A DNA stretch of 25,388 nucleotides, taken from the IMG/VR virus record IMGVR_UViG_3300037297_000204, positions 1 to 25,388 of that record; one strand, written 5' to 3'. A program made the translations under genes and the position numbers. Positions 15,789-23,631 of the stretch are shown in pieces (within the stretch, counting starts at the first letter, position 1; each line of letters starts with the position of its first letter). The notes beneath the pieces are model-generated. The model did no database searches. It had not been told where the DNA came from and worked only from the letters and a program-made list of their open reading frames with translations. The DNA comes from a virus.

Positions 15789-16688
15789 TTACCCGGCCGC
15801 CGCCCGCCTTTTTTTACGCCTATATTGATGAACCTTACTCATATCGCCGGTCTTCGCCGCTTCTTCGCGCAAGCGTTCCAGCGTTCGGTCGGTCGTCCCG
15901 GATAGTGTTCCGGTTCCGTTAACTGTTTTTTCCGGTCTGGTTTTCGGTTTTCTTTTTCCCACTTTGAGATTGTCCTCCAATCGCGCCAGTTCCATGGCAA
16001 ACTGTATATCGTTCAGTTTTGACAGCTCTTCCATTTTCGCCGGGGATTTTCCTAGCGCATATACGATCAGCTCCGGCTTTTTAGCCGCGCACAATATGAT
16101 ATTTTGTTGCGTGATGCTTAAGGCGTCGGTAACGGCATCTTCGCTTTCGCTGAAGTCTTTTACTTTCAGACTGTTTTTCCGTTCTTCGTAATTGCGATAG
16201 ATCCGCTGTGACTCGACTTTTTCCTTTTCAGCCCGTGCGGCCGCCTCTTTTTGCGCCGCTTCGGCCCGGTGCTTTTTATCAAACCATGCGCTGATCTTCT
16301 TGTCGTACTCATCGCTGTCATAATCACACGCCTCTAAAGTCGGCTTCGGTCCCGGCTCATCGGCAATCTCTGTTTGTGGTGTTTTTAACTGGTCAAGCTC
16401 GTACTGGGTTTTTCGATATTTTTGTTTAAGCTTGCGATGGCGTTGTCTCAAATCCGTAATGAGGCCGGATTCGGTCTCGTCGCTTTCTTCGCCTAAACTA
16501 ACCTCTATTTCCTCTTCCTCCTCGTCTTGTTGTGAAGAAGACGGCTCGGATTCAGGCTCTTTTTCTTCGCCTTCCGTCGAACCGGCTTCTTCTTCACCGG
16601 CGGGGGGGTCGGTTTCTATTTCTTGTTCAAGATCATTTGATTGATCTTGTTCATTCTCTTCTATTGTCATATCAGCAACCTTTCTCAC
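15789..16688 (-). CDS. Scaffolding protein, P22 gp8-like
   Basis: 299 residues, nearly the length of P22 scaffold (303), and in the same place between portal and coat. Residues 1-75 are extremely acidic (runs such as EEEEEIEVSLGEE). The centre has coiled-coil character (RHRKLKQKYRKTQYELDQL at about 82-100; AEAAQKEAAARAEKEK at about 140-155). The C-terminus is basic (LERLREEAAKTGDMSKVHQYRRKKRRAAAG) and reads as a short helix-turn-helix, the element P22 scaffold uses to bind coat. Sequence identity to P22 gp8 is not apparent; the call rests on position, length and layout. It overlaps the portal gene by ATGA. Confidence 0.8.
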   Translation of the reverse strand: MRKVADMTIEENEQDQSNDLEQEIETDPPAGEEEAGSTEGEEKEPESEPSSSQQDEEEEEIEVSLGEESDETESGLITDLRQRHRKLKQKYRKTQYELDQLKTPQTEIADEPGPKPTLEACDYDSDEYDKKISAWFDKKHRAEAAQKEAAARAEKEKVESQRIYRNYEERKNSLKVKDFSESEDAVTDALSITQQNIILCAAKKPELIVYALGKSPAKMEELSKLNDIQFAMELARLEDNLKVGKRKPKTRPEKTVNGTGTLSGTTDRTLERLREEAAKTGDMSKVHQYRRKKRRAAAG

Positions 16689-18769
16689 TGACTGGGCGCA
16701 GTGGGGGCCTTTTGCTGTTCGATCTGGGTTAGATCTTTTATATTCTCAACGACGGCGCGTTGGGATTTAGTGTCCATTTCGGACATTATCTGCGCGGTTT
16801 TGGCGCGGGTCTCTTCCGCTCTTGCGGCGGTATGAATCGTATCGACCTGCGATTGCTGGGCTTTCATGGCGGTCAATTGCGTATCCGCCTTTGCTTTTTC
16901 GGCCTTGGCCATGCTCTCGGCGGAAAGCGCCGCTAAGTATTGCTGATTTGGGTCGGGCTGTTGCGCCTGGGCCTGTTGGCGCGCCTGGATCTCTTTGGCC
17001 TCTTCTTCGTTGGGCTCGATGGCGCCCATATTAATCAGCTTTTTACGGTAGTATTGTCTGATCTCATCGATCCCCTCGCCTTCCATGTTCATCATCGCCA
17101 GACCTGTGATAACGGCCTGGTCGGACGGATCGGCCGTCATTTGCAGCATTCCGGTTAAAGCCCTGACGGTGGCGGCGCGCTTGGAAGCGGTAGAGGGACC
17201 GACTGAGACCGTTAAATCGAATTTGGCGCGTGAAAAATCATTTTTATACTCGACCGCGCCGCTTTCCTGATTTACCGTCGGCTCCATCAGTTTGATGGAA
17301 TCAATATCCTTTTGAGGGGTTACGATCTTTAGATTACGGTCTTCTTCCACATAAACTTCTTTAGCCATCGAAAGCCAGATTTCGCCGGATCGTTTGACGG
17401 CTTTGGACATGTTGGACATATAGATGAAACTCTGCATGTCCAGCTTGTTCTGGATCAGCTCGATGGCTTTACCGCTTACATTCGGCGTGATCTCTTCTCC
17501 GGCCTGCTGATTTCCCAGCATATCCTGCATGTCCTGTTCGGTGATTCGAAGCAGGGCCCCCATGGCGGGGGGGATTTGCGGAACTTTGGTATAACCCAAC
17601 GGACCGGTTGGTTGAATGTTGCCGTTCATGTCGATGACGGGATTGGTTAACAAATAGGGATAGTTTTTAATATTGTCGTCCGCCCACATGTCTGCGTGAC
17701 CGGCGATCTGTTCCGGGGTTAAAATCGGCTTTTCGATCGTAGACAATGCGCTGATCTCGCCCAGCTTTGAAAGCTGCATATTTTTAAGCCGCTGGGCGTC
17801 CTTACACAGCCTCACATGCCCCATACAGCGTTCGATATTATCGATAAACCATCGTTTCCCGTAAACCGGAACGATGGGGATACAACTACCGGCGATATAG
17901 CCGCAGTCCTCGATGACATGGTCGCCGTTTAGAATATATTTATGAACTTTGTTTTTTTTGACCGTCTTATCCCTGACCTTGCGGCTTCCGGTGGCGGTCA
18001 GCATTTCGAACAGATTTTCATCGTGCTCGAAATCATCTTCACTGTAGCGGCTTTCTTCGCCGTCCAGGCTTTCCCAGATCTCGATTGTTTTGGGAACTTT
18101 TTCCACGACGTAATATTCGGCGATATAGACGACATCAGGGGTGACCCAGTCAAATTCGCTGCTATCGATATCCTTGGTCCAGCTAACCGGGTCGTCATCG
18201 TACTCTTCGATATAAGCGTCGCGTGAAATCGATCTGATCACAAAGCAATGATTAGCATCGCTTTTGTCCTGCTTTTTGCTGTTGAGATCGAAAAATACGG
18301 AGCTGTCGGCGTCATAGATGGGCTCGATGGCAATACGTTGATATTCGTTTTCGTCGTCCTCTTCGTCTTCGTAACAGGTAACCAGCCGCCATGCCCCGAT
18401 ACCGCCACCGACGGCCTCCTCAAAGGCGTTGTCGTAGGCGTCCTGACCGTTGCTGTCCTGTTCGTCGGCTCTGTATCTACCGTCGCAGGTATCGGCCAGG
18501 CTGTCTTCTTTACCGTCCTTTGCAACAAAATCAACCGTGATGCGGTTGTTGCGGTATTCGTTGATGATGCGGATAACCGACAGATGAACTTTATTGACTT
18601 CAAAACGCGGGCGATTCTCGAATTGTTTACAGAGATCGCCTTCCCACTGCGCGCCGGCAATAGAGTAAAAACGCCGGTCTGAAAGGCATTGTTCACGCTC
18701 CTCCCAAACGGCGTCCTGGATACGGTCAAATTGAGCTAGTGCTGTTTGATGTACGTCGGTCCTGGGCAT
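16685..18769 (-). CDS. Portal protein, P22-type
   Basis: 694 residues (P22 portal has 725). The N-terminal half matches the P22-portal family in pattern: RFYSIAGAQWEGD near 35, RPRFEVNKVHLSVIRIINEYRNNRITVDF (about 53-80), FEEAVGGGIGAWRLVTCYEDEEDDEN (about 110-135), YDADSSVFFD, and a WFIDNIERCMGHVRLCKDAQRLKNMQLS segment near the clip and crown region. The C-terminus (about 590-694) is a long Ala/Gln/Lys-rich helix, corresponding to the barrel helix seen in P22 portal. The dodecameric portal is the DNA gate and tail attachment site. A candidate promoter and a 129-base spacer lie just upstream. The ATG has a G-rich site a few bases before it. Confidence 0.9.
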   Translation of the reverse strand: MPRTDVHQTALAQFDRIQDAVWEEREQCLSDRRFYSIAGAQWEGDLCKQFENRPRFEVNKVHLSVIRIINEYRNNRITVDFVAKDGKEDSLADTCDGRYRADEQDSNGQDAYDNAFEEAVGGGIGAWRLVTCYEDEEDDENEYQRIAIEPIYDADSSVFFDLNSKKQDKSDANHCFVIRSISRDAYIEEYDDDPVSWTKDIDSSEFDWVTPDVVYIAEYYVVEKVPKTIEIWESLDGEESRYSEDDFEHDENLFEMLTATGSRKVRDKTVKKNKVHKYILNGDHVIEDCGYIAGSCIPIVPVYGKRWFIDNIERCMGHVRLCKDAQRLKNMQLSKLGEISALSTIEKPILTPEQIAGHADMWADDNIKNYPYLLTNPVIDMNGNIQPTGPLGYTKVPQIPPAMGALLRITEQDMQDMLGNQQAGEEITPNVSGKAIELIQNKLDMQSFIYMSNMSKAVKRSGEIWLSMAKEVYVEEDRNLKIVTPQKDIDSIKLMEPTVNQESGAVEYKNDFSRAKFDLTVSVGPSTASKRAATVRALTGMLQMTADPSDQAVITGLAMMNMEGEGIDEIRQYYRKKLINMGAIEPNEEEAKEIQARQQAQAQQPDPNQQYLAALSAESMAKAEKAKADTQLTAMKAQQSQVDTIHTAARAEETRAKTAQIMSEMDTKSQRAVVENIKDLTQIEQQKAPTAPSQ

Positions 18770-18898
18770 TTACGCCCCCGGTTATGTATATTGGGTTTTA
18801 TTTTAGATATGAGCCGCGTCAATCACGGCCTCGGCAACATTTTTAGAAAAGTGCCGGGTAGGTGTTATTTATTTTATAAATCAATTTGATAGATCACG
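18770..18898 (-). other. Intergenic spacer between large terminase and portal
   Basis: This 129-base gap is the widest in the head region. It holds the -10 part of a candidate promoter and a weak imperfect GCCG/CGGC inverted repeat around 18813-18829. No ORF of credible length or Rho-independent terminator (a strong stem followed by a T-run on the minus strand) is visible. Confidence 0.6.
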
Positions 18899-18902
18899 TC
18901 AA
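18873..18902 (-). promoter_or_regulatory. Candidate sigma70-type promoter for portal/head genes
   Basis: On the minus strand TTGACG (18902-18897) is followed 17 bases later by TTATAA (18879-18874), or 18 bases later by TATAAA. The -35 box overlaps the end of the large-terminase gene and the start would lie about 95 bases upstream of the portal ATG. Spacing and boxes fit a bacterial sigma70 promoter, but AT-rich gaps give such matches by chance, so confidence is moderate. Confidence 0.45.
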
Positions 18903-20143
18903 TTAAAATATGATTTGGTCTTGATCGGCGTTACGTTTGTTTTGCGTTTATTCCTTGCGGCTCGCATTTGACCCTCAAGTGCGTATCTAAGTGAGTCGAT
19001 GACATGATTCTCGCACTTATCGTCGATTACAGGAAGCACTTTGCCGGTGTCTTTATCGACTTTATAGCTATAATGCTGAAATTCATCTATTCCATGCCGA
19101 CATCTCGGATGGATAACGATATCATACGATTTTAAGAATTCGATGCCCTCTTTAACGCTTTCTTTGCCTTTTTTTGCCGCATATATTTTTTTAAAACCGT
19201 TTTTATTTAAATGGCTGATCGTTTCCGGCCTGGCGCTGTCCGCTATGATCGGCCATTCGTCCGACTCCGGTATGGTCCCGAACAGGTCCGGCGTGTCAAG
19301 GATCTCGCAGCCCACTTGCCAGGCTTCGTAATCAATATAAAGCTTACGACCGATAACAAAGCTCCTGATTAATACCGTAGGGTCATTGGCAAAACCCCAA
19401 TCGGCCCCGAAATGGAACATGGCATCATCCGGCGTATCGAAATCCTCTGTTTTCCAGTTTTTAAAAACTTTGGCTTCAGCGTTCTGTACGTATTCTCCGC
19501 ACCAGACATGTAAATATTTTTCATAATCTCTTTGCCGGTCATACAGCATTTCTTCGCGGCTTGGCTGCGGAAACCAGACATTGTCCCAATAATTACAGTT
19601 TACCAGAATAGTGCCCGGCGGCGGTTTTGCGGCCCGGAAAAAATTATTTACCGGGTCTTCAGGATAACGGGGATTCCAAATAAACCAAAGCTCGCTGTTT
19701 TCTTTCCGTCTAATCGTAGGTCTGAGTAAATCAAGGCTGTTTTGACTTAGATTCTGGGCCTCTTCAACTATGCCTATATCAAAGCCTTCAAGTGATTTAA
19801 TACTCTCACTGTTATGGTGCTGCATGCCCTGGAATATGGTTATGCCGCCGTTGGGGTTATGAATTTCATTTTTTAAAACTCGAAACAGCGACGATAAGCC
19901 TTCCCGGTCTATTATCGTTTCAATGGCCCGCTTCATACTGTGGCGCAGATCCTTTTGAACTTCACGGATACAGACGCAATCCGTTTTTTCGGCCACGCAG
20001 CGTTCGATCAGCATTTCGGAAAAGAACCAGGATTTGCCCGATGATCTGCCGCCGTAAGCGGCGCGATAATTGGCTCTTTTAGCTGTAAGGGGTTTGGCCC
20101 AACGGGGAGTTTGGAAGCTTAAGGTGGTGCCTCTAATCGTCAT
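18899..20143 (-). CDS. terL: Terminase large subunit (packaging ATPase-nuclease), Terminase_3/PBSX type
   Basis: 414 residues. The ATPase domain shows Walker A GGRSSGKS at 31-38, Walker B GFDIGIVEEA (acidic pair 127-128), and the WFIWNP coupling-type motif at 153-158. The RNase H-like nuclease domain shows D248 in HFGADWGFANDP, D302 in IIADSARPETI, and D383 in ENHVIDSLRYAL, giving the usual three-aspartate site. The overall pattern fits the PBSX/SPP1-like Terminase_3 family rather than the longer P22 gp2 (499 residues), so the packaging motor and the P22-like head may have different histories. It overlaps the small-subunit gene by 11 bases. It pumps DNA through the portal and cuts it. Confidence 0.93.
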   Translation of the reverse strand: MTIRGTTLSFQTPRWAKPLTAKRANYRAAYGGRSSGKSWFFSEMLIERCVAEKTDCVCIREVQKDLRHSMKRAIETIIDREGLSSLFRVLKNEIHNPNGGITIFQGMQHHNSESIKSLEGFDIGIVEEAQNLSQNSLDLLRPTIRRKENSELWFIWNPRYPEDPVNNFFRAAKPPPGTILVNCNYWDNVWFPQPSREEMLYDRQRDYEKYLHVWCGEYVQNAEAKVFKNWKTEDFDTPDDAMFHFGADWGFANDPTVLIRSFVIGRKLYIDYEAWQVGCEILDTPDLFGTIPESDEWPIIADSARPETISHLNKNGFKKIYAAKKGKESVKEGIEFLKSYDIVIHPRCRHGIDEFQHYSYKVDKDTGKVLPVIDDKCENHVIDSLRYALEGQMRAARNKRKTNVTPIKTKSYFN

Positions 20144-20564
20144 TGATTTTGATTATAACCGGTGCGGCGGATTTATGCGGGATTTCTTCAATGGGGTTCG
20201 GATCGATAATGACACGCTCTATCTTTTCGATTCTAATATTACAATCAAGATCACCTATAATTTCTTGCTTTTCTACATATCCTCTATGTTTACCTTTGGT
20301 TTTAAGAAAAAAAATAGCTGCCGTCAGGTTTTTTTCAGCGGCAAATTTAGTATGAACCGTATTTTCAGCGGCATCCAACAGCGTTTCGTTTATTTTATCC
20401 CTTGCTCGTTGAAGTTTAGGGCTTCGCTTAATGCGTTGAACGATAGCCGGGTGCGTTACACCTAAAATAGCCGCGGCTTTAGTGACAAGCCCGTTAGACT
20501 TGATTAAAGCACGCTCTATCTGGCCTATCGTAAGATTACCTTTTTTCGCTTTTTTCTTTGCCAT
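20133..20564 (-). CDS. terS: Terminase small subunit (DNA-recognition protein)
   Basis: 143 residues. A Lys-rich N-terminus precedes a helix-turn-helix (about residues 12-55: IGQIERALIKSNGLVTKAAAILGVTHPAIVQRIKRSP), then a helical oligomerisation region (NETLLDAAENTVHTKFAAEKNLTAAIFFLKTKGKHRGYVEK), a pattern common in small terminases. The C-terminal third is Ile/Pro-rich and probably contacts the large subunit. In this family the protein binds the packaging site and stimulates the ATPase. It precedes the large subunit with an 11-base overlap. The ribosome-binding site is weak (GATAAAAAG next to the ATG). Confidence 0.85.
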   Translation of the reverse strand: MAKKKAKKGNLTIGQIERALIKSNGLVTKAAAILGVTHPAIVQRIKRSPKLQRARDKINETLLDAAENTVHTKFAAEKNLTAAIFFLKTKGKHRGYVEKQEIIGDLDCNIRIEKIERVIIDPNPIEEIPHKSAAPVIIKINDD

Positions 20565-20594
20565 CTTTTTATCTGTAATAAATGTTATGTAAAT

Positions 20595-21473
20595 TCAGGA
20601 GTTTGCGACTCTTACAAGTTTCATCCCATAATCATTTATCCCCGGCTCTATTTTCGAATCTTTTCTTTTTTTAAGTTTTATTTTTTTAAACTTTCTATAG
20701 TCCGTATAATGATGCCAGCGTCCGAATCTCCAGACAACCTTAGTACAATCGGGATGCAATCTCGCTATCATTTTTGATTTTTCTAGTGTTCCATCGGCAT
20801 AAATTTCATCCGTATTACCGCCTTTCATTTTTTGAGTCGTTAATTTTTGCTGTAAAAAAGTGTTGAAAAGTATAGTACACCAGCCGGCTTTCATCATTCT
20901 AATCGATAAATCGGTATCCTCGTTATAACGACCACGCCAACGAAACGGAACATCGTTTCTAATAAAATTACAGGAATATATTCTAGTATTAGGTGTAAAT
21001 GGCGGTTTTTTAGATCTATCGGGAATAAACATTACATAATTAGGGCCGCCCATCGCTACGTTTTCATAACGTTTAATGAAATCCTCTATACATTTAAAAA
21101 TCGTGCCGTCTCTTACATATTGACGTTTATTATTATTCAAGCGTCTAAAATTCCTGATATTATCATCCATTATCCAATGATAATCAAAGCCGTTAGAGAT
21201 ACTGTAATCCCAAATAAAATTTCTTGCCGGTCCCGATCCACGGCTTTCATTGTCTTCCAATTTACAGCAAGCGTCATAATTTTTTTGATATTTTTTATCT
21301 AATATAACCAATTTGACGAACGGATTATCTTTAGTATAAAGCTTGTATTTTTTATATTCCTGATCTTCGATGATTAAATGATATTTTACTTTCATTATTG
21401 ATAAATAATCGCTCGTAAGACGTTTTTCATAGCGTCCTTTAGACGGGATATGGATCGGGTATTCAGGATTCAT
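20595..21473 (-). CDS. TET-associated glycosyltransferase (TAGT), DNA-base modification
   Basis: 292 residues with the full motif set of the TAGT family: IPSKGR at 9-14, SGPARNFIWDYS at 80-91, YHWIMDDN at 98-105 (the DxD-type nucleotide-sugar and metal site of GT-A enzymes), AMGGPNYVMF at 140-149, RIYSCNFIRND at 164-174, RWRGRYNEDTDLS at 178-190, GWCTILFNTF at 197-206, KGGNTDE at 217-223, and a C-terminal NDYGMKL. From established work, TAGT genes occur in phages with TET/JBP dioxygenases and are thought to add sugar to oxidised (hydroxymethyl) bases in DNA. No dioxygenase or C5-methyltransferase gene is in this window. The start overlaps the ParB-like gene by 11 bases, so the two are probably co-translated. 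Product sugar and base are unknown. Confidence 0.88.
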   Translation of the reverse strand: MNPEYPIHIPSKGRYEKRLTSDYLSIMKVKYHLIIEDQEYKKYKLYTKDNPFVKLVILDKKYQKNYDACCKLEDNESRGSGPARNFIWDYSISNGFDYHWIMDDNIRNFRRLNNNKRQYVRDGTIFKCIEDFIKRYENVAMGGPNYVMFIPDRSKKPPFTPNTRIYSCNFIRNDVPFRWRGRYNEDTDLSIRMMKAGWCTILFNTFLQQKLTTQKMKGGNTDEIYADGTLEKSKMIARLHPDCTKVVWRFGRWHHYTDYRKFKKIKLKKRKDSKIEPGINDYGMKLVRVANS

Positions 21474-22119
21474 CTTTATAAGCTACGGATTTAACATCAT
21501 CCCTAATTTTTTTCGGATGATAAATGTATTTAGCGTCATCACTAACGACTTGTTTAATTAAAAGACAAAAATCTTTAAAATAATCTTCATTTTCAAAATG
21601 TACGATCAAACTTTTATACGGAGCATCGTCTTCCTGGTTAAATTCAGGCATTCCGTCCCATTCGGCATTAGGATCGACAGCATCATCATCTAATTCACCT
21701 ATAATAATTTCGGGAATATCGATAAAATTGCCTATCTCGGGAATATCGATATCAAAATCAAAAGTAAAAACCTGAAAACCTTCCTGATCGATCTTGGCAT
21801 AACGTGAATTGATTAAAAGCAGCTTTTCCGCAGCCTCTTTCTCGTTTTTCGCCTCGATCCGCACCACCGGAAGCTCATTACCCTTGATTTTATAACCATC
21901 AGATACAAGCTGCTTGACGGCCTTTAGCCGCTGGTGACCATCCAGAATTTTATTTTTCCATACGAATAACGGAAACGAAAAGCCGTACTTTAAAATCGAT
22001 TTCTTGAGCTTTTCAAGCTCGTCGTCCGAAATGGTTTTAAGCTCGCCCTGAAAAGCTTCAAGCTCAATTATCTCTAAGCCGTCTGCGGCTTTACATTTTA
22101 TTTTTATTTCTTTTGTCAT
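21463..22119 (-). CDS. ParB/Srx-like domain protein linked to DNA modification
   Basis: 218 residues. Residues of about 15-115 form a ParB N-terminal-like domain: acidic start, LKKSILKYGFSFPLFVWKN, the ILDGHQRLKAV motif at 58-67 (equivalent to the ParB nucleotide-binding box) and LLINSRYAKIDQEG at 101-114. The C-terminal part is acidic and then has EWDGMPEFNQED and an SLIVHFENEDYFKDFCLLIKQ segment, an arrangement I recognise in phage proteins next to base-modifying enzymes. ParB-like domains bind or hydrolyse nucleotides, and some act as nucleases. It is paired with the TAGT gene and directly follows the GT-pentamer array. No Shine-Dalgarno sequence is visible before the ATG; the leader is made of the array's last repeats. 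Confidence 0.82.
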   Translation of the reverse strand: MTKEIKIKCKAADGLEIIELEAFQGELKTISDDELEKLKKSILKYGFSFPLFVWKNKILDGHQRLKAVKQLVSDGYKIKGNELPVVRIEAKNEKEAAEKLLLINSRYAKIDQEGFQVFTFDFDIDIPEIGNFIDIPEIIIGELDDDAVDPNAEWDGMPEFNQEDDAPYKSLIVHFENEDYFKDFCLLIKQVVSDDAKYIYHPKKIRDDVKSVAYKDES

Positions 22120-22388
22120 AACTAAACTTGACTAAACCGAACCGTTACGATTTACTCTAACCATACTTTACTGTAGTGAACCAAACCATCACGATACTCC
22201 ACATTACAATACCATCACAGTTTACGCTATCTTACAATACCATCACAACACCTGGCTACACCAAACCATCACGGAACTCTACTGAACGAGACCGAAACAA
22301 TATAATACTTGACATTACCAAACCTTAACAAGACTATAACCGGACGTTACTGCATAATACGTCACGTTACTTAAACATGAGGTTACCG
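22120..22388 (-). repeat. Degenerate GT-pentamer array, non-coding
   Basis: This 269-base stretch has no credible ORF and is built of imperfect pentamers. Read on the minus strand, the dinucleotide GT recurs about every 5 or 6 bases (GTAAC, GTGAC, GTCCG, GTCTT, GTTTG, GTAAT, GTCAA and so on); on the plus strand AC ends each unit. Longer exact copies sit inside it: ACCAAACCATCACG at 22180-22193 and 22260-22273 (80 bases apart), and TTACAATACCATCACA at 22204-22219 and 22232-22247. It lies between the RAMP-like gene and the ParB-like gene, immediately upstream of the latter. Function unknown; protein-binding array or recombination/modification target are possibilities. Confidence 0.85.
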
Positions 22389-23102
22389 TCACTTTATATA
22401 TTTAACGGACAATAGCTTATATTTACCATAACCGCCCGAGCCGCGCCATTGGCCCAGACCATTATATTTGCCAAATTTTAAAGCCTCGACTAATACTTCC
22501 GGCGTTAATCCCTTGTCATTTTTAAATAATTGAACTTCAAATTTAAATTTCGAATTTCTATTGATCACATCGCCTTTGCCCAGAAAAACCCGATCGCCTT
22601 TAGGTGTCTGTGCTCTGATCGACCGCTCGATGGTATTATCGGCATATTGGATCGGATGCTCTTCATCATCGCGGTAAAATCTAATTTTACGCGGGTTTAT
22701 CTTTACAAATAAATCCGTGCTTTTTTTATATGCTAAAACCTTGCAAAATCCATTTGCCGTAAGGCAATAGATATTGGCTTTAATATTTCCCAATATCATA
22801 TAATTAAATATAAAGACGCCAAAAACATCATTATGAAATCCGGTAGCCGTCTTTTCGCAGGCATCCGAGACGGACTCGATTTCTTCGTTCATTTCCGCTG
22901 CTGTTTTTATTGGGTGACCTTGAAATTCACCCATTTTATTTTGAACGTAATCGGTAAAAATCTTTTTGTTTTTCGGGACCGTTCCGATCATGGATTCGAT
23001 CAATTTAGCTGTAATTTTAATTTTTATACTCTCAATTTGATTTTTATCTTCAACAATCTCGTCCAATTCTTTTCTTGATGGAACGACCCATTTTGTGCCC
23101 AT
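22389..23102 (-). CDS. Conserved phage protein with RAMP-like glycine-rich C-terminus
   Basis: 237 residues. The N-terminal third is helical and charged. The middle has FHNDVFGVFIFNYMILGNIKANIY, then a beta-rich second half including RSIRAQTPKGDRVFLGKGDVI. The end (residues 215-226) reads GLGQWRGSGGYG followed by KYKLL. The ending resembles a phage protein group that finishes in GIGxWRPRYGRF. The pattern GhG, six residues with an Arg, then GhG is close to the glycine-rich loop of RAMP-fold (Cas7/Cas6-like) RNA-binding proteins. Relationship to RAMPs is only a motif-level inference. It has an AAGGA site eight bases before its ATG and starts three bases after the upstream gene. Nucleic-acid binding is plausible, unproven. 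Confidence 0.65.
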   Translation of the reverse strand: MGTKWVVPSRKELDEIVEDKNQIESIKIKITAKLIESMIGTVPKNKKIFTDYVQNKMGEFQGHPIKTAAEMNEEIESVSDACEKTATGFHNDVFGVFIFNYMILGNIKANIYCLTANGFCKVLAYKKSTDLFVKINPRKIRFYRDDEEHPIQYADNTIERSIRAQTPKGDRVFLGKGDVINRNSKFKFEVQLFKNDKGLTPEVLVEALKFGKYNGLGQWRGSGGYGKYKLLSVKYIK

Positions 23103-23105
23103 TTG

Positions 23106-23426
23106 TCATTCCTTTTTAACTTTGCCGTTTAGTTCCAGCTTTACTAGTATGCGGATTATATTTTCGTTCATGGCCTCCAACCTGGCCGACATTCTATCGA
23201 TAGCGCTATCGCTTTTGCGCATGTTTTGCCAGATCAGATCCCGGTATTCCCTGCAAGCTTTATGATCGACGATATTCAGCCGGCCGCTTTCCTGCCAAAT
23301 AATGCTGTGCTCTTTTTTTTGCTGATTTTTCAGATTATATAATTCATTTTTAAATGCCAAAAATATACCGATAACCGAAGCGGCCCAGCCTACGATATAA
23401 AGAACGTCTTTAATCGTGAATGTCAT
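23106..23426 (-). CDS. Membrane-anchored coiled-coil protein
   Basis: 106 residues. One hydrophobic segment (about residues 7-25, VLYIVGWAASVIGIFLAF) is followed by a basic turn and a long charged helix (about 28-106) with heptad character near the end (SAIDRMSARLEAMNENIIRILVKLEL). This is a single-pass inner-membrane protein with most of its mass on one side. Similar small proteins occur in many phages without firm function; a spanin-like or holin-accessory role cannot be excluded, but the gene lies in the early-type region, not with lysis genes. It overlaps the upstream gene by 17 bases. Confidence 0.65.
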   Translation of the reverse strand: MTFTIKDVLYIVGWAASVIGIFLAFKNELYNLKNQQKKEHSIIWQESGRLNIVDHKACREYRDLIWQNMRKSDSAIDRMSARLEAMNENIIRILVKLELNGKVKKE

Positions 23427-23631
23427 TTTTCATCTTCAAGGTGTCTTCCATCGGTAGTTTTTTTATAAAATCAGCTGATTTTTCGAACATATCGACCCAA
23501 TCGTTATAGGCCAGATACTCGTTTTCAATTTTTTGATGGTGTTTAGGATGAGCACACCACCGGTCGAAATCGGCAAAGCTAAAGTAATAGCATATAAAGC
23601 ATGCCTTTTTAAAACGGTTCGTGATATTCAT
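23410..23631 (-). CDS. Small Cys/His-rich protein
   Basis: 73 residues from the ATG at 23631 (an upstream in-frame ATG at 23664 would give 84). I prefer 23631 because GCGGA stands about seven bases before it and the longer form overlaps more of the upstream mini-gene. The product starts MNITNRFKKACFICYYFSFADF and continues RWCAHPKHHQK. The CxxC and CxxPxxHH pattern could bind zinc. The rest is helical and acidic. No family is recognised. It overlaps the zinc-ribbon gene by 23 bases and the membrane protein gene by 17. Confidence 0.6.
   Translation of the reverse strand: MNITNRFKKACFICYYFSFADFDRWCAHPKHHQKIENEYLAYNDWVDMFEKSADFIKKLPMEDTLKMKNDIHD

Noticed and set aside
18238-18729. Alternative-frame open frames on both strands within the portal gene
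   Set aside because: They fall wholly within the confidently assigned portal gene and show no recognisable domain.
18813-18829. GCCG/CGGC inverted repeat as a terminator between terminase and portal genes
   Set aside because: The stem is short and no T-run follows on the minus strand.
22120-22388. GT-pentamer region as a CRISPR array or a decayed gene
   Set aside because: No constant repeat with unique spacers, and no frame stays open for a meaningful length; the regularity is a 5-6 base step, not a 3-base codon pattern.
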